Positions 43,701 to 56,240 of a stretch of 64,000 nt of DNA are shown one piece after another. Numbering within the stretch: the stretch's first letter is position 1; each line of letters starts with the position of its first letter. Both the position numbers and the translations under genes were made by a program. The DNA is taken from the NCBI GenBank assembly GCA_027574665.1, contig CM050652.1, forward strand, positions 40,142,307 to 40,206,306, in the 5' to 3' direction. Under the pieces are notes generated by a model, which had not been told where the DNA came from, did not search any database, and saw nothing but the letters and a program-made list of their open reading frames with translations. This stretch comes from Rhynochetos jubatus (taxonomy: Eukaryota; Chordata; Aves; Eurypygiformes; Rhynochetidae).

Positions 43701-46700
43701 GGAGAGCATTGTGTTTCAGGGCAGACCTTGGGTGATGCACACTTAAGAGTCATCATGACCGCAAAATCAGATGGATAAACACTATGGGAAATACTGGCAG
43801 CTCAGGTGCAATGATGCCCCTGAGATCCAGCTGTATTCTGCAATCCAGGAGGAAATGTCTCTCTTCATAATTTATGAGGCTGTGTTTGGTAACAAGAAGG
43901 CTGTAACATCTCTATGGGGAATGAGGAACCTTAAAGCAGATACAACCTCATAAATAATTCCTGTAGCACACGAGAAGGAGCAGCAAGGCTGTTTGACGTA
44001 CCCCTTCAATCATCGCTTCCAGAGGGACCACAGCCCTTATCTCTGCCTCAGAGAAGTAAAGTCAGGGTATACAAGGCAATGGGGCAACATTTTGGAGCAG
44101 GAACATTTTCACACCAGGTCCTTAAGCTAGGAGAAGAGAACGTGACTATGCCTGCCCACTCCTACAGCAAGAACATTTCCTCCCATGAAGTCCAGTTTGG
44201 CTGCCCTGCCTCGCCAGCAGGTCCTGCTTCAGATTTGGTCTTCAGATTTATTCCACTTGCATCAGAGGGCTTAAAGGCAATTGTTTTTTCCTCAAAGTCC
44301 ACCCAGTTATGTGACTTTTAGCACTGGGACACAGAGAGAGGCATCTTCAGAGGGTAGGGCATATGAATAGACTAATTTCAACCAAAGTGGTTATAATCAG
44401 TTGCTTTAATTGCTATATAAATCAGCAGTAAGATATTTTCCTTTAAATAATTGATTCAAATCTTGTTCTGCATTTCTTCTCTTTGATTCTTTTGGAAGGG
44501 AGAGGTAGACCTTGCTGATCAGCCACAAAGATGTATTGATTTGGAGTTGTATATGGTCTTTGCACGGAATTTGGCATTTATTTTTGCTGTCCAGGAGGAC
44601 CCATGGTGAACATATTTAAGCCATTACACAACTTAACATACCCTGCTTAGGTTCTTCATTTTGTATAATAGAGAACAGCAAAGGAAAACTGAAAGAGCCA
44701 AATCATTTTTGCATCCTGCTGTTTGTGGATGGGAAGTGGGATTTAACAAAAGTGCAGAAATGATGGTAAATTTGTTTCGTATGTGTCATTTACTCTTCTC
44801 AAATTGCATTATGCACTGGAGATGAATGGCTTGTTACTGAATGCCTTATCCATAGTCAAGGATTTTAAACAACTAAAGCAAAGTAAAGCAGATATTCCTT
44901 ACGTACCTGGAGAAGAAGCTGCTGCTGTCAAAACCATCTATCTCCTCAGTAAAATTCTGGTTCGAGGTGGTCAGCTGTGACTCTCCTTCTTCTAGAGCTC
45001 CAACTGTCTCAAAGACTTTGAGAGAAAACAACTATTGTTTGAACATTATCTATCAGTGTTTATTCAGTCCATGCTATTTTAATACCCTTTGGTAACCTTA
45101 AAATAGGCCATCGTGATTGTGAATTAAATTTCAAATCTATACTTACTTTAAGGAAAAAAAAGAGTGAAGTTAAAATCAATATATGAGTTTGTCAATATGT
45201 AAATTGAAAATTATACATCAATAATATTTGGTAAGCAATATGCCATGTTTGTTTTAATCATATTTAATTTTACTCCTTATACTTCCACGGTAGGCGTTAC
45301 AGTGCTGCGTACAGTTCACTGCATCTGCCTGAGGCCACGGAATGAAATTCACGACCCAGCACGCTCGGGGAATGGAGGAGAACAGGGCCTGGCTAGCAGA
45401 GGGCTGGATCCACAGTTACAGTAATGGCAGGGACCACATGCAGGATGCTGTATGGATCAGTAGGACGTGGGTATTTGTCATGCTTTGGGGTGCAACCGCT
45501 TTCCCACTTGTCCCACCTCAGGAGCTGAGCACTTCTGGAGGGAGAGTGAGGGGCTTTGGGGCAGTGAGCAGCCTTTCCTTCAGGGGATACTAGTTGCATC
45601 CAAGGCTGCTACTACCCACTGAGAAGCCTGATGGCCTAGGGTTTCTCTGAATTACCATGCCAGAAAATACCAATTTATATATTTATGAAATCCAGGGCAG
45701 GCTCACAGCTTTAGTACGGAGAAATCATATTATATTGTCATATTATATTGTCAAGACCCTTTTGGTCTTGACATTTACAGTCTCCTTTCAGCAGGACTTT
45801 AGGTTATAACTGTGCTGTAGCTGCATAAGGGATCATGTAATCACCGTGCCATAACAGCATTTTATTCTGACAGTCATTTACTCTCAGCTGTAAGCACAGC
45901 TATGAGCAGGAGTTACACCTAGGCACTATGGAAGAGGATGTTTTTCTTGCAAGCAATCTCTGAGAATACACTTGAAATGAGCCTCCACACTTTTCACACA
46001 TAATTAATATAATCTTTCATTTCTGCTTGAAAAGCAATGGCAGAAGTAATTTCCTTCCTTGAAAGCTTCAAATCCAAATACAAGAGTAAAATAGCAGCAC
46101 ATGAGGAGATGAAAGCCCCATCCAGGACAGTTTATAGGCATCACTGTTCTATTTGAGAAGGTTTTTTAGGTGTCCCTACTTCTAAAGCTGTCAGTTAGCT
46201 TTACTGCCACACGCACTTAACCTTCCCCTCAACACCAACTTAAAAGCGTCAGTGCTTTGCAGGCACCATTGGTCTTTCAGATACAAAAAAATATTGTTTT
46301 TTTAAAAGATGTGCTTTGTTCCTTTTGTCGGCTAAGCAGAATGTCCCGGCAGCCTCAGCACTTCATCATTAACTGTAGAACATAGCTCACACCCAGCCTG
46401 GGAGAGAACTGGAGCAAAAAGAAAAATGGCTTTCCCTCCCTGCCCCTGACCTCATGCCACCATGATATTTTTCACAGGGTCACTAAGACATTCACGAGCA
46501 TAAATCAGCATCATTCAAAAACCACATGTCAAAGGAAACAATAAAGAACCCAGGGATTTATGAATGGCAGGGATTGTCCTGCTCTGCCAGACTCGGATCA
46601 GTGCAAAGCTGGCAAGGGACGCCAGCTTCATGCAATAAACGCTGCCATCTGTTACTGCTGAGCTCCTGGAGCATGCAGTGAAAATCAGCCCTGGCCCGAC

Positions 46701-49700
46701 ACAAGGTGCTCAGGCGGCTCCTTGCCACCCACAAGGGCAATGGGCAAAGCCAGTGTGTGGTGGTGGTGGTAAGGCTTCGCCTTGGTGGAACCACTCTGGG
46801 GAAGGACACCAGAGGGCCTGGGACTGTTGGAGGGCATCCCCACAGTGGAAAGCCTCCACAAGCTTTCCAACACCACAGCTGTCTGATGCTCGCCTGCCCC
46901 ATAGCACCAGCACTGATCAGTGCCTTGATGGCACCTGGGCCCTTCCTCTCCACCTGGGAAGGTCCAATGTCCAGCACACTAGGAAGCACTTTGTGTATTC
47001 TGATATACATAAAGCCATGACCTCCCCTGAAGCAGCACACCCCAGGTCTGGGGCTCATTCAGGAGAGTGCATGATGGGGGGGGGGGGGGGGTGTGCTTCC
47101 CTTCTCCCCAGCCTCCCTGCAAGCGCTGATCTGTTGCCAAGTGCATGGGACGTGTCTCCTGGGGCACTCAGCAAGCTGGATATGTAGGATCCTGCCACCT
47201 CTCAAAAGCATCTCACCCCCATTCCCCCTCCCTGCGCAGGGGATGAAGGCTGCCTGCCAGAAATAACCCCAGCCATGGGAGCTGGGGTTCCCATGTCACC
47301 CCGACTGCTTGGCTTAGGGACCTTTCCATTGCTTCTGCAGGCTTGGGCATGGTGTGTTTGGTGTCATTTGTACCCAAGATACCTGCAGCTGAGGTCTTAA
47401 ACACAGAGGCACTCCAAAAGATAACGTGCTATTGTTCTCTGCTGTGCAGAGAAATCCATGGAGCCTACTGACAGAAACAGAAAGGAAGAGGAGACACCTA
47501 CATCCTAAAGCAGTCTGCTCAAAAACTACCCTCTTATTTTTAGTGCAGAGTACTACTCATGTTTGTAGGCATTGTTTTTTTCCCACTCTGAATCCATGCA
47601 GAGGGGGTAATAGATTTCTGTAATGGCTCATTTCCATTTTCTTTACATTCAGATAATGTATTTCCAGGTTAAAAGACTGGGTGGACAATACTGGGTGCAC
47701 GTGCAACACCGTTGAAAATGGGACTTGTATGCTTATCTTTTTAAAATCTGGTGCCTGGGGATGTGATCATTATGTTTTAAAATCTGGCCCCTGGGGATGT
47801 GATAATTTCTCTCATTATTTTAGCAGGTCCCCTCGAATGCCCTTCCCCTCTAAGGCGTGTGGCAGCTTGGACCTGCAACCACATCCCCCATGAACACATT
47901 GGGAGCTACTGATCGTACCACCAATTCAGTGGGGAGCTGTAGGAGGGACCAACTGTACCTAATTATGGACAGCAAAACACCAGTCCCACAGCAGGGATAA
48001 GCATGCAGATGAGCCTCTCAAAAGATTTAATTACGTAGAAGTGATTTATATTTTGAAATCCCACAGGATTTCTATTTTGAAAATTAACTTCTAGAAAAAA
48101 CACTTTTTCTCTCTATTTGTATCAAAACATTTATGTTCCTCCTACCCTCTCCCCTAGTTCGCTTTGTATTTATGGGAAACAGAGCATGCATCGTGATGCT
48201 GTATGTATTGTGAGCAGCCTTTTTCCTCAAAACCAGATTAAGTGATCGTGATTAAAGTGAGATGTGCCTGAGTTTCCACTGAACATGAATAAAAGTCAGT
48301 TAGGTTCTTCCCTTTGAGCTTGTCAAATAAGGCTGATTAAAAATATGCAGCTAGCTGGAAAAAAGCAAGATGGAAACCTGTGAAAGTAAACAGAACAGCT
48401 TCATAAGCTCATTTTTAGCTTAACTGGTTTTCATCTAGAAAGAACTTCATCAGGAGGGAAATAAGCCTAATCAGACAAGCAAAAAAAAACCCATTTCACA
48501 TTAAAAATCACAATTCATTTGCCAATTAGGTCTCGAAACACTATTACCAATGACTGGCAGGTGCCTGGAACACAACTACCTTTGCTAAGCGATCACTTAT
48601 ATGGTGCAATGGCCCAGCAATTATTTACTACATTAGCAGATAAACACATTTGATCAGACCTATTAGCTGATTTAAATAATTCATGAGCAGTCGTTACCCT
48701 ATATGAAGGGGTGAACAGATTTACTGTACCTTTGTTTGACTGGTGACACCACAGTTCAAAATCCTGGAGTGAAATACAGACATTGTATACTACTGGTCAT
48801 TCCACATGGGCAAATATTTCGAAATACCCTTTTTTCCCCATCAAGCTGTGAACAAGATTATCGACAAAAGGATACAACTAAAGTAGGGATGAAAACTTCC
48901 CATACAGAAAACCAACAGGCTTCAGGACACGCCACTTACGGGCACAAGGGAACCGAAACCCATCGGGCATCTTGCAGGTGATGTTTCCTTTTGCAGCACA
49001 GTCCCGTGGGGAAAATGGGTCAAGTCAGGTTGGGTGAAGAGAGAAGAGATGCTGGCTGAAGCCCTCTCCACCCAACACAAGCCTGCTGGGCTGCTGCAGG
49101 CTGACAGCCGGGAGGAGGGCGTTGAGCGGTGAGCTGCCTGCAGCTCCTGTCACTGGTGGGGATGTGTTTGAGCTGGAGAGGCTGCAGAGGAGGCGGCTCA
49201 GATGCCTTCTGGTACAGGTGGTGGTGGCACGGGCTGGTGTGTCCCTCTGGGCACTGGGGATGTTCATCACCCCCCTGTAATGGCTATGGCAAAGCTTTGG
49301 CTGTTCAGGGTAAATGTGGCCTTGCCTGGCTAAGGAAAGTCACCGTGGACCAACATGTGTGGCCAGATAAAATCATGCAGCAGAGCCAGGCCCTGGGAAA
49401 TGGCCAAAACCAGCTGCTGGATAGAGACACGAGTGAGGGTTGGACTTTCCCTTTCCTTTTCCCTTTCCCTTTCCCTTTCCCTTTCCCTTTCCCTTTCCCT
49501 TTCCCTTTCCCTTTCCCTTTCCCTTTCCCTTTCCCTTTCCCTCTCCCTCTCCCTTTTTCTATCTTCTTCTCTTTCTCCTTCCCCTTGCCCTTCCCTCAGC
49601 AGCTGGTGATCAGCCCAGAGCCATTGCCTCCCCCAGCTACAGGGAGCTCTGCAGAAGCTGCCCTGAAAAGGGGCTTTAAATGTCAACATCACTGCTTGGT

Positions 49701-52700
49701 GCTGATATATCTAAAAGTCACTTGCGAAGGACATAGCAGAGGCTTCTGGCAGCTTCTCACAGCAGCCACCCCTGTGGTCCCCTACTACCAAAACCTTGCC
49801 ACACAAGCACAATACACCCTCCCAACACAGCAGCCATTGGATATGGATACCAACTTCCTGAGCAGGACTCCAGAGGGCCCTGGGTCCTGCCGCATGAGCA
49901 AGGGCATCCGGCTCCGCAGTGGCCATTCCCAGAGAGCCCCAGCTGCTGCTTCTCCACTGCAGGCACCGCGCTGGGGAAGAAGCACACCAGCAGCCGAGGG
50001 GCACAAGGCAATAGCCAGGAGGAACCAATACATCGGTCTTGAGATGGGCTGTCAGAGCTTTTTGCCGGACCCCAGGCTGGCTGGGAGTTCTGCTGTGATC
50101 CCGAGGACCTACATGACCGACCACTCACAGTGACATTACCACGGTGTTGTTCTGGTCAGGATTGGGTAACCACAGCTGTTTGTGTCTTGGGAAGCAAAAC
50201 ATGCCAGGGAGCATCATAGAGGACAAATAACCCAGCATCTGCCAGCTCAGGCTCCCTGAATGCCGCCTGCCCTGGTTCCTAAGGTTTCTTAGGACAATCC
50301 TGTCTCTCAGCTTTGGTAGCAGATAGCAAGTCTGGATCTCAAGCTGTAAAAATCCACCAGAAAACATGAGGTTGGATAATTTCCCTAACCTAAAGTCGTC
50401 TTTCTCTTTTTGTAGACATCCAGTAGACATCTAAGTCACAGATTTCTAAGTCACAAAATTATGATATAGGTACAAATGTGTGGCCAAAAGCCAAGGCTGG
50501 AAACCAGCCAGAAAGCCAAATACTTGATTCAAGCACACGGGTGTGAGGGTTTGTGATTGAGAGTGGTCCTGGTGTGGGTTGAAGGATCACAGGGTAATTC
50601 AGGTAGGAAGGGAGCTCAGCAGGTCATCAGTGTAGCCCAGCCTCCCGCTCAGAGCAGGATCAGCTCATTTGCCATCTGCCTTTGCCTCTCCCTGGTTCTG
50701 CTCCTCCCCAGCTGAGCACGAGGAGCAGATTGTCTCACAGCAGATGCAGCCGGGTCCCTGCAGCGGCGTATCCCATCGCTGCAGCTGCTTACTTCTCTGG
50801 TCAGGAAGAAGCAGCGTTAGGCTGCTGGGGGGCACGTTGTGCAGGGGGCAAGGGATGCCTTCAGCTGCCACGAGTGCTGTGCTGCGAGCATGACCTGAAA
50901 ACGCTTTGCAACCCCCCTGCAGTTTTCAGCACTGAGGATCAAACAAACAGCCTTAAAAATGGAGAATACTGTTTTATTAAATATGCCGAATATGGCACAG
51001 TCTAGTGTCCCTATTGACTTAATTTGATTTAATTAATATATATTTACATACAGCACGCTGCCTGTTTGTAGAAACACTATTTTCGTAAGGCTGCCCGCAG
51101 AGGTTGGTAGGGGGACCAGGAGATGGGAGAAGCGAACAAAAAGCCAAAGGGCAGCCCTTTATTTGGATGTGGGGATGACAGAGGGCTTGACTCTGCATTA
51201 TAAACGGTGAACTGCTGCTACAGGAACCTGTTTTGTTACTAAGACACATTACAAGTCAGCAGACAGCCACATTTTTCTGACTCATCAGCTGATATTAATT
51301 AATGACTTGGGAGCACACAAAAAATTCCCATTGGCTTTGCTTCCTTGAAAGGCTGCGGTTGTCTCTCTCTCCCCCTCCCCTTGGCTTTAGAAAAAAATCC
51401 CATGGACACAGCTATGCATTTTAAGTGTGGGAGATGACCAAAATAGCTCCCCCCCATATTCCTTGTACAGCAGCGCTCTGCCTGCACCAGTACCAGGCCC
51501 AGTTCCCTCTGAAAAATGGTACAAAACCCCCAGAGGGCAGGACACAAACCTAATAAGGGACATAAAAGATAACACCGATCATTTTTTCCATCTCTTTCTT
51601 ATGAAAATCAGCTTTGTGTGTGACCAAACCTGCCTGTGGAAAAACTAATATCCATCTCTGTGGCCTGCTGCAGCTCCCTACCAGCCAAGCCGGTAACTCT
51701 GAGCAGAAGGATTTCAGATACATACATTCAAAATATCTTCATTTCTCTCAAACAAAGGAATAAAGCAACACCACTGAACCAGCAACTGAAAAAAACCTGA
51801 GCATCAACCTCCTTCAAAGCAGGTAGCTATAGGGCTTTTTCTCCCTGGGATCTGACCACTTTTGCGTATGCCACATGTGCATCCTCACCCAGGGCCAGCA
51901 TCAGCTAAAACACAGCCCCTGAGAGTCACATTTCCAGGCTGACTCCCAACACCTGCATTTCTCTGTCTTAGAAAACAGAGCCACTGGTCAAACCTTTTTT
52001 TGGATCCTTTATCCTTTACTGTAAGGTCCGCTTTTTCAATTAAATCATCTGCATTGATATGAAACCAATTTTTTCCTTAGTCCCCTATAAATTAATCCTT
52101 GGTGGACTGTATTTAGACAAAATGTAAATAGTTTCCTTTATATAAGTCAGAAAAACCACCACCAAGATATCATATGGTGTCCAGGGTATCATGAATAGTG
52201 CTTTCATACTTTTCTGTCACTGGGGTCTAATTAAAAGATCCTTTTTTTTTGTCTTGAGTCATTACTGGATAAATAAAGCCTCCCTGTGAATTACCTCAGC
52301 CTCCTTCAATGCAAACATGAACACAGAGCAAAGCCACATTTCTGAATTCTCTGTTTTTAACAGATATAACCTTCTGAGTAACAGCTTAGCTATGCCTTTA
52401 CAGACACAGATGCTCAACCGTGTCTTTACTTTGTTTCTCATACTCCTGATTTGTGAATCACAGAATCACAGATTGAAGAACCAAGGAGCATTAAATGCGC
52501 TTTCCACAGTTCATAGACGACACTTTAGTGAGTGGTAGTCCTGAGGAAATAATCCCACCTTCATCATGTATACATCTAACTCCAAATGAAATACTAACAA
52601 GTCTTAAGAAGGTACAGCTCGATAAAAGGGGCTGAAATACGTACCTCCTATGGGTACCCTCACAGTAAATGACAGCATCTCCAACTGAAAGCTCGGTAAG

Positions 52701-53551
52701 ACCAGATTTAGTGATGTGTATGCGTGCAGAACAAAGTCCTGTGCAAAGTCGTACATCAAAAATACGTTTAACAATACTCTTATTTTTTGTCTGTAGGGAT
52801 TTCTCAAAACGGGCTTTCTTGGGATGGCATTGTTGTTTGCTCCTGCTATTCTTCCTGCTTTCACTTTTCAGTGGCTGGACTGTAAAAAAACAGTTACAGG
52901 CATGGCCCCTCCCAGCATTTTCTTCTTCCCTCAAACACAAGCAGCCAAATGCATGTTTGCTTTGGCCTAGTGACTCATACACATTCAACCTTGAAGCAGA
53001 TCTTATCGTGGCATTATAAAGATTATAAAAGCAGTCGGCGTAAAGCTGCCTGCCGTACTGGGGACACCGAAGGGCCTGCTGACCTCCCAGGACCAGAAGC
53101 AGGGACGCTGGCTGGAAGGCAGCCTGAGAAGGAAATTACATCTCCCTAAATTTCCTGGTTGGAAATATAAACAGCTTCTCGTGCAGAACTCAGAAGTTAA
53201 ACGTTGATACATTACAGAATGAACACAGGCAGTTATTTATCCCTTATCCTTGTTAATTCTGTGGTGTACCCTTACTCATCCAAAGCTTAGCATTAGTCTC
53301 AAAACTTCAGAAACATTGAAGTAGTTAGACCTAAAAAAAGTTTACTAGTAAATTGGCTTGCTTATGAATTTATAAGATCATGGAATAGTCTTGTTTAAGT
53401 TCCCAATGCATCAGTCATACTGGGGGAAAGAACATTCGATGAAAAACTCCAAATCCTTACCTACCTTCCTCACAGGATGGTCATGGCTTTTCCTCTTTCT
53501 CACTGCTGTCCTGTCGTGGGGAGCATTGCTTTGAAATACAGACATGGACAT
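34743..53551 (-). CDS. Candidate unknown protein, 9 exons, 249 aa (spliced by eye)
   Basis: In transcript order the proposed coding exons are 53461-53551, 52645-52879, 48940-48970, 48730-48763, 44907-45015, 39678-39762, 36464-36526, 35062-35112 and 34743-34793 (TGA). Every intron is GT-AG, and all but one have good consensus sites. The phases agree at all eight junctions with no stop. AATAAA follows 49 nt after the stop. The start codon is the first ATG in exon 1 (MSMSVFQS); an upstream exon is possible, because the acceptor-like TTCATAAAAG precedes it. Residues 15-75 are rich in Arg, Lys and Ser (nuclear-signal-like). Residues 74-105 include [11 protein letters not shown]. The middle (140-165) is Ser/Thr/Glu-rich, and the tail ends [10 protein letters not shown]. 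There is no signal peptide or membrane helix. I recognise no family. The weakest exon is 48940-48970 (poor pyrimidine tract). Because the sites were selected by eye, chance assembly or a spliced lncRNA remains possible. Confidence 0.35.
35805..35907. repeat. (TAA)n and AT-rich low-complexity tract
   Basis: TAA units at both ends flank TA-rich sequence that contains the perfect palindrome ACAATATATTGT (35860-35871). It lies in the intron between candidate exons 35062-35112 and 36464-36526. Confidence 0.85.
36527..39677. other. Intron 6 of the candidate minus-strand gene, otherwise unassigned
   Basis: No recognised gene or repeat. A good minus-strand donor (CTGAAG/GTAAAAG) sits at 38472, next to about 90 nt open in one frame, but its phase does not fit between the neighbouring candidate exons. 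The 39.52-39.64 kb segment is a small CpG-rich patch. Confidence 0.35.
40361..40625 (-). repeat. CR1 LINE 3' end, reverse orientation
   Basis: The plus strand begins CATAGAACCGTTGAATC (reverse of the terminal 8-mer repeats). It continues with a ..GGTCATCAAGTCCAACC.. block, CAGGGATGGGGACTCAACC, GGCAGCCCGTTCCAATGCC and GATCTTTCCTAATATCCAG, which is the well-known CR1 end read backwards. The last ~265 nt of the element are present. Confidence 0.9.
40727..40754. repeat. Two tandem 14-bp units
   Basis: GTTATTAAATGTAA occurs twice, exact and adjacent, about 100 bp beyond the CR1 fragment. Confidence 0.8.
40755..44906. other. Unassigned stretch (intron 5 of the candidate gene)
   Basis: Only short ORFs without recognisable content. 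Poly-A runs occur at about 42788 and 43300. No repeat family was identified. Confidence 0.35.
45726..45773. repeat. 13-bp tandem duplication running into a 10-bp perfect inverted repeat
   Basis: CATATTATATTGT occurs twice (45726-45738, 45739-45751). It leads into TGTCAAGACC / GGTCTTGACA arms (45749-45758, 45764-45773) around a 5-nt loop. Confidence 0.8.
47076..47091 (+). repeat. Run of 16 G
   Basis: An uninterrupted G16 on the plus strand, prone to G-quadruplex formation and to sequencing length error. Confidence 0.85.
47739..47810. repeat. 36-bp imperfect tandem duplication
   Basis: Two adjacent copies begin TTTTAAAATCTGG and share CCTGGGGATGTGAT. They differ at a few positions. Confidence 0.8.
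49445..49555. repeat. (CCCTTT)n hexanucleotide tract, about 18 units
   Basis: A nearly pure pyrimidine tract with mirror symmetry. No frame contains a stop, which creates the long flanking ORFs with Pro-Phe, Ser-Leu or (minus strand) Arg-Glu repeats. These are not genes. Confidence 0.95.
50586..50668 (-). repeat. CR1 LINE 3' fragment, reverse orientation
   Basis: ATCACAGGGTAATTCAGGT, GGAAGGGAGCTCAGCAGGTC and CTCAGAGCAGGATCAGC match the end of a CR1 subfamily read backwards. Confidence 0.75.
50669..52644. other. Unassigned stretch (intron 2 of the candidate gene)
   Basis: No gene or further repeat family recognised. A 23-bp piece at 52456-52478 resembles a CR1 tail but is too short to call. 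Confidence 0.35.
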
Positions 53552-56179
53552 GAGACACCTTTTATGAAAAGGGAAGAAAGAACAAGAGACAAAAGTAAGG
53601 AAACGGAAGCAACACCAAAACCACATCTGCCTTCATATGACAGGACTGAGGAACCCAAGCGGGACTGGCTACTGACCTAACAAAACCAAACTGATTCATC
53701 TGTTTCTGGAGAAAGACCCAGTCTCAGCCCTCACATGTCTGTAGATCAAATTTGCCTCAAACTCTAATTTTAAGGTGTGTGTGTTTTGAACACATGAGGT
53801 TTTAGGCTTCGCAGAGGAACAGAAATGCAAGCCTGAGCCAAGGCTTTGTGGTGATTTTTAAAGCAAGCGTGGAAAAAGGGTCTGAAAGTTTCTCGATATA
53901 ATTTGTGCTTACTGATGCCTCAAATTATTGTTATTTGAACAGAGAGGGTTTGTATTAACTGCGTGTTTGTGCATGGTAAATCCCAAAACAAAGTTTGGCT
54001 TTAATAAGGGGGTTGATAGCACTGAAATACTGAATCTAAAACCCTGTAAACAGCAAATCCTTCTGTGGGTGCCCTCAAAGTCCAGATGCTAATCCATGCT
54101 GTTTGCATTTCATTTTCTCCTCTACTTCCTCCATTTTGGTAGAAAAAAATACCAAGTTATCTGGTCAAACAAGTGTGCCAGCCCCATCCAAATTCATGGA
54201 GCAAACGTGTTCACTTGAGTTCAGTGCCCCAGTTCATCAGCCTAATCTGGGTTATCAATCTGTGTCTGCACATACCAGACTATTTAAAAATGGAAACTAG
54301 AAGAGCTCCTGACTGCACTGCATCAGGAGCAGAAAAGTGAGTTGAGGCCATCCAAACAGATGGTCCAAAACTGGTGGAACACCTCGAACTAACCCTAATG
54401 AAAGTCTTCTTCCCTCAAATTTTACATGCTGCATTTGAAACGTTATCTCCTTAAACACAGCTGCTTTTTTACTATTGCTTTAGCATATGCATATGGTCAT
54501 TTCATAAATGAATGGTGATATAAATGCCATGTATTGTGTGTCCACATGCCATGACCTTCTAAACTCTTTGGGTAATACCAACAATAATAATTATTAAAAT
54601 ACCATTGTAATAAGACAATGACAATGATATAGTAAAACCAGTGAATGGTCTAACCCAGAAATCCTTCAAAAAAGGGAATTTTTGTTCTCTTAAACACAAG
54701 GCACAGACAAGGTGTGGCAATCAATAGAATAACTGAGCTCAGATACATGCCCTGCTCCTCCCCCAGAAAACAAACGTGAAATATTCATCCTGTAGCTCAG
54801 TAGCTTTTAACATCCCCCTGGCGTGGACTTCACAGCATATAAGGTGTGGTAAAACCAGATTAGGGAGTTGCATTTCAGTAAACCCCACACTCAAACAAGG
54901 TGTCATCATATCACGTCAAAACATCATGTCAAAAAATGCTACCAGGTCCTGATGTCACGCGAGCGAGCAGAGCTGTGCTGCTGAGAGCTGTGCTGCTGCA
55001 TGCCTGCAGCCCTCCCACAGCCGTGGGGACCGTCACAGTGCCCCCCTTGGCAGTGCCCGCAGGACCTCTGCTCCAGTGGGCAAACCACTATCCAACACAG
55101 CTGCCACTGTCGTCCCCCCTTGCTCTTTTCTCTCCTGATGTCACCGCACTTCTCCCTTTTGATTTGGCTCATTGCAGTACCAGGAACCCCTCTGGATCCT
55201 GTTGCTTTTGAGGGCTGTGTTGAACTCCAGCATCGCGACAATGGGGCTTCTGGAAGAAAGGGAATTAAAGGCTTTGAAAAACTAAAATCTCACATAAACT
55301 AGTGATGAAAGATACTTTTTCTTTGTAACTTATGTACGACTGAATGCACATCTACAATGTACAACTGCAATAAAATATGGTTGTAGGTGCTATTTAGGGC
55401 TCAATTGGTTGGTTTTTTCAATCCCTGCCTTTGCAAGCTCTTGGTAAAGGGCCTGACTGCTCTTTTTAAAAAAGGGTGGGATTTCAGCTGATATTCCCTC
55501 AGGACACAGAAGCAGATTCATAATCTAATCATTTATTTTCATAATTGCCTGATATGTTATGGAGTGCTCCTAGGAAGCTTGGCATATTGCAGCCTGATTG
55601 TGAAACAAGTCCATTATCTGCCAGCAATGTTTGTGCACACAGAGCTAAAGATCAGCCAAAATTTCATTACAGCAAATCTAAACCACTGGAAGATGAATGC
55701 AAAAAGCATTTGGTAGAAACTAAAGATACTGAAACGAAGCCTTTTTCCCATATTGAATTATGAACAGAATGTGGTACAAGATTCAGAGGCAGAGCTAGAA
55801 GACATGACTGAGAACACCTGGTTTGACATTTTGCAGAACATGGACCTCAGACTTCCATGTGAGCCCCTGTGAACCCTGTTGGAGCCAGAGCATCTCTTTC
55901 AGCAAGAACAAAATGCAACTTACAACAGTTATTAATGAGGTTAATTGTTAATTATTCTTATTGTTAGACATTTGCACCTTATTTTTAATCTAAAGTGTTT
56001 CCATCTTCTGCTCTTCTTGTTGGATGACGCTATATATTTGTCTGTTATTGTGGAGCATTATCTGCTAATAAATTTTCGTTTCCTCTGTAGATAATCATGG
56101 GCTGCACTAGTCTCATTTTTTATAAGATTGAACAGATTCCTATTCTTGAGTCTTCCTCACATTTTCCATTTTTTGTCAT

Positions 56180-56240
56180 CCTGGTAGTCCTTACTTGAAT
56201 CCCCTCCGATTTTTCAACATCCTCTTTGAATTGCAGACAC
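56180..56240 (-). repeat. Possible old CR1 relic
   Basis: TCATCCTGGTAGTCC, CCCCTCCGATTTTTCAACATC and CTCTTTGAATT recall a block of reverse-oriented CR1 ORF2. The resemblance is weak and short. Confidence 0.3.

Larger units (their letters stand above)
45774..48729. other. Unassigned stretch (intron 4 of the candidate gene)
   Basis: ORFs of 100-169 codons at 46.56-47.19 kb on both strands lie in GC-rich sequence and have no recognisable domain. The 48.3-48.7 kb part is AT-rich and non-repetitive with several ATTA cores. Confidence 0.35.

Noticed and set aside
49129-50133. 334-codon plus-strand ORF and 120-codon antisense ORF
   Set aside because: Both are open only because the (CCCTTT)n tract has no stop in any frame. 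The flanks have no domain.
52456-52478. CR1-tail-like AATCACAGAATCACAG
   Set aside because: Too short, with no CR1 body on either side.
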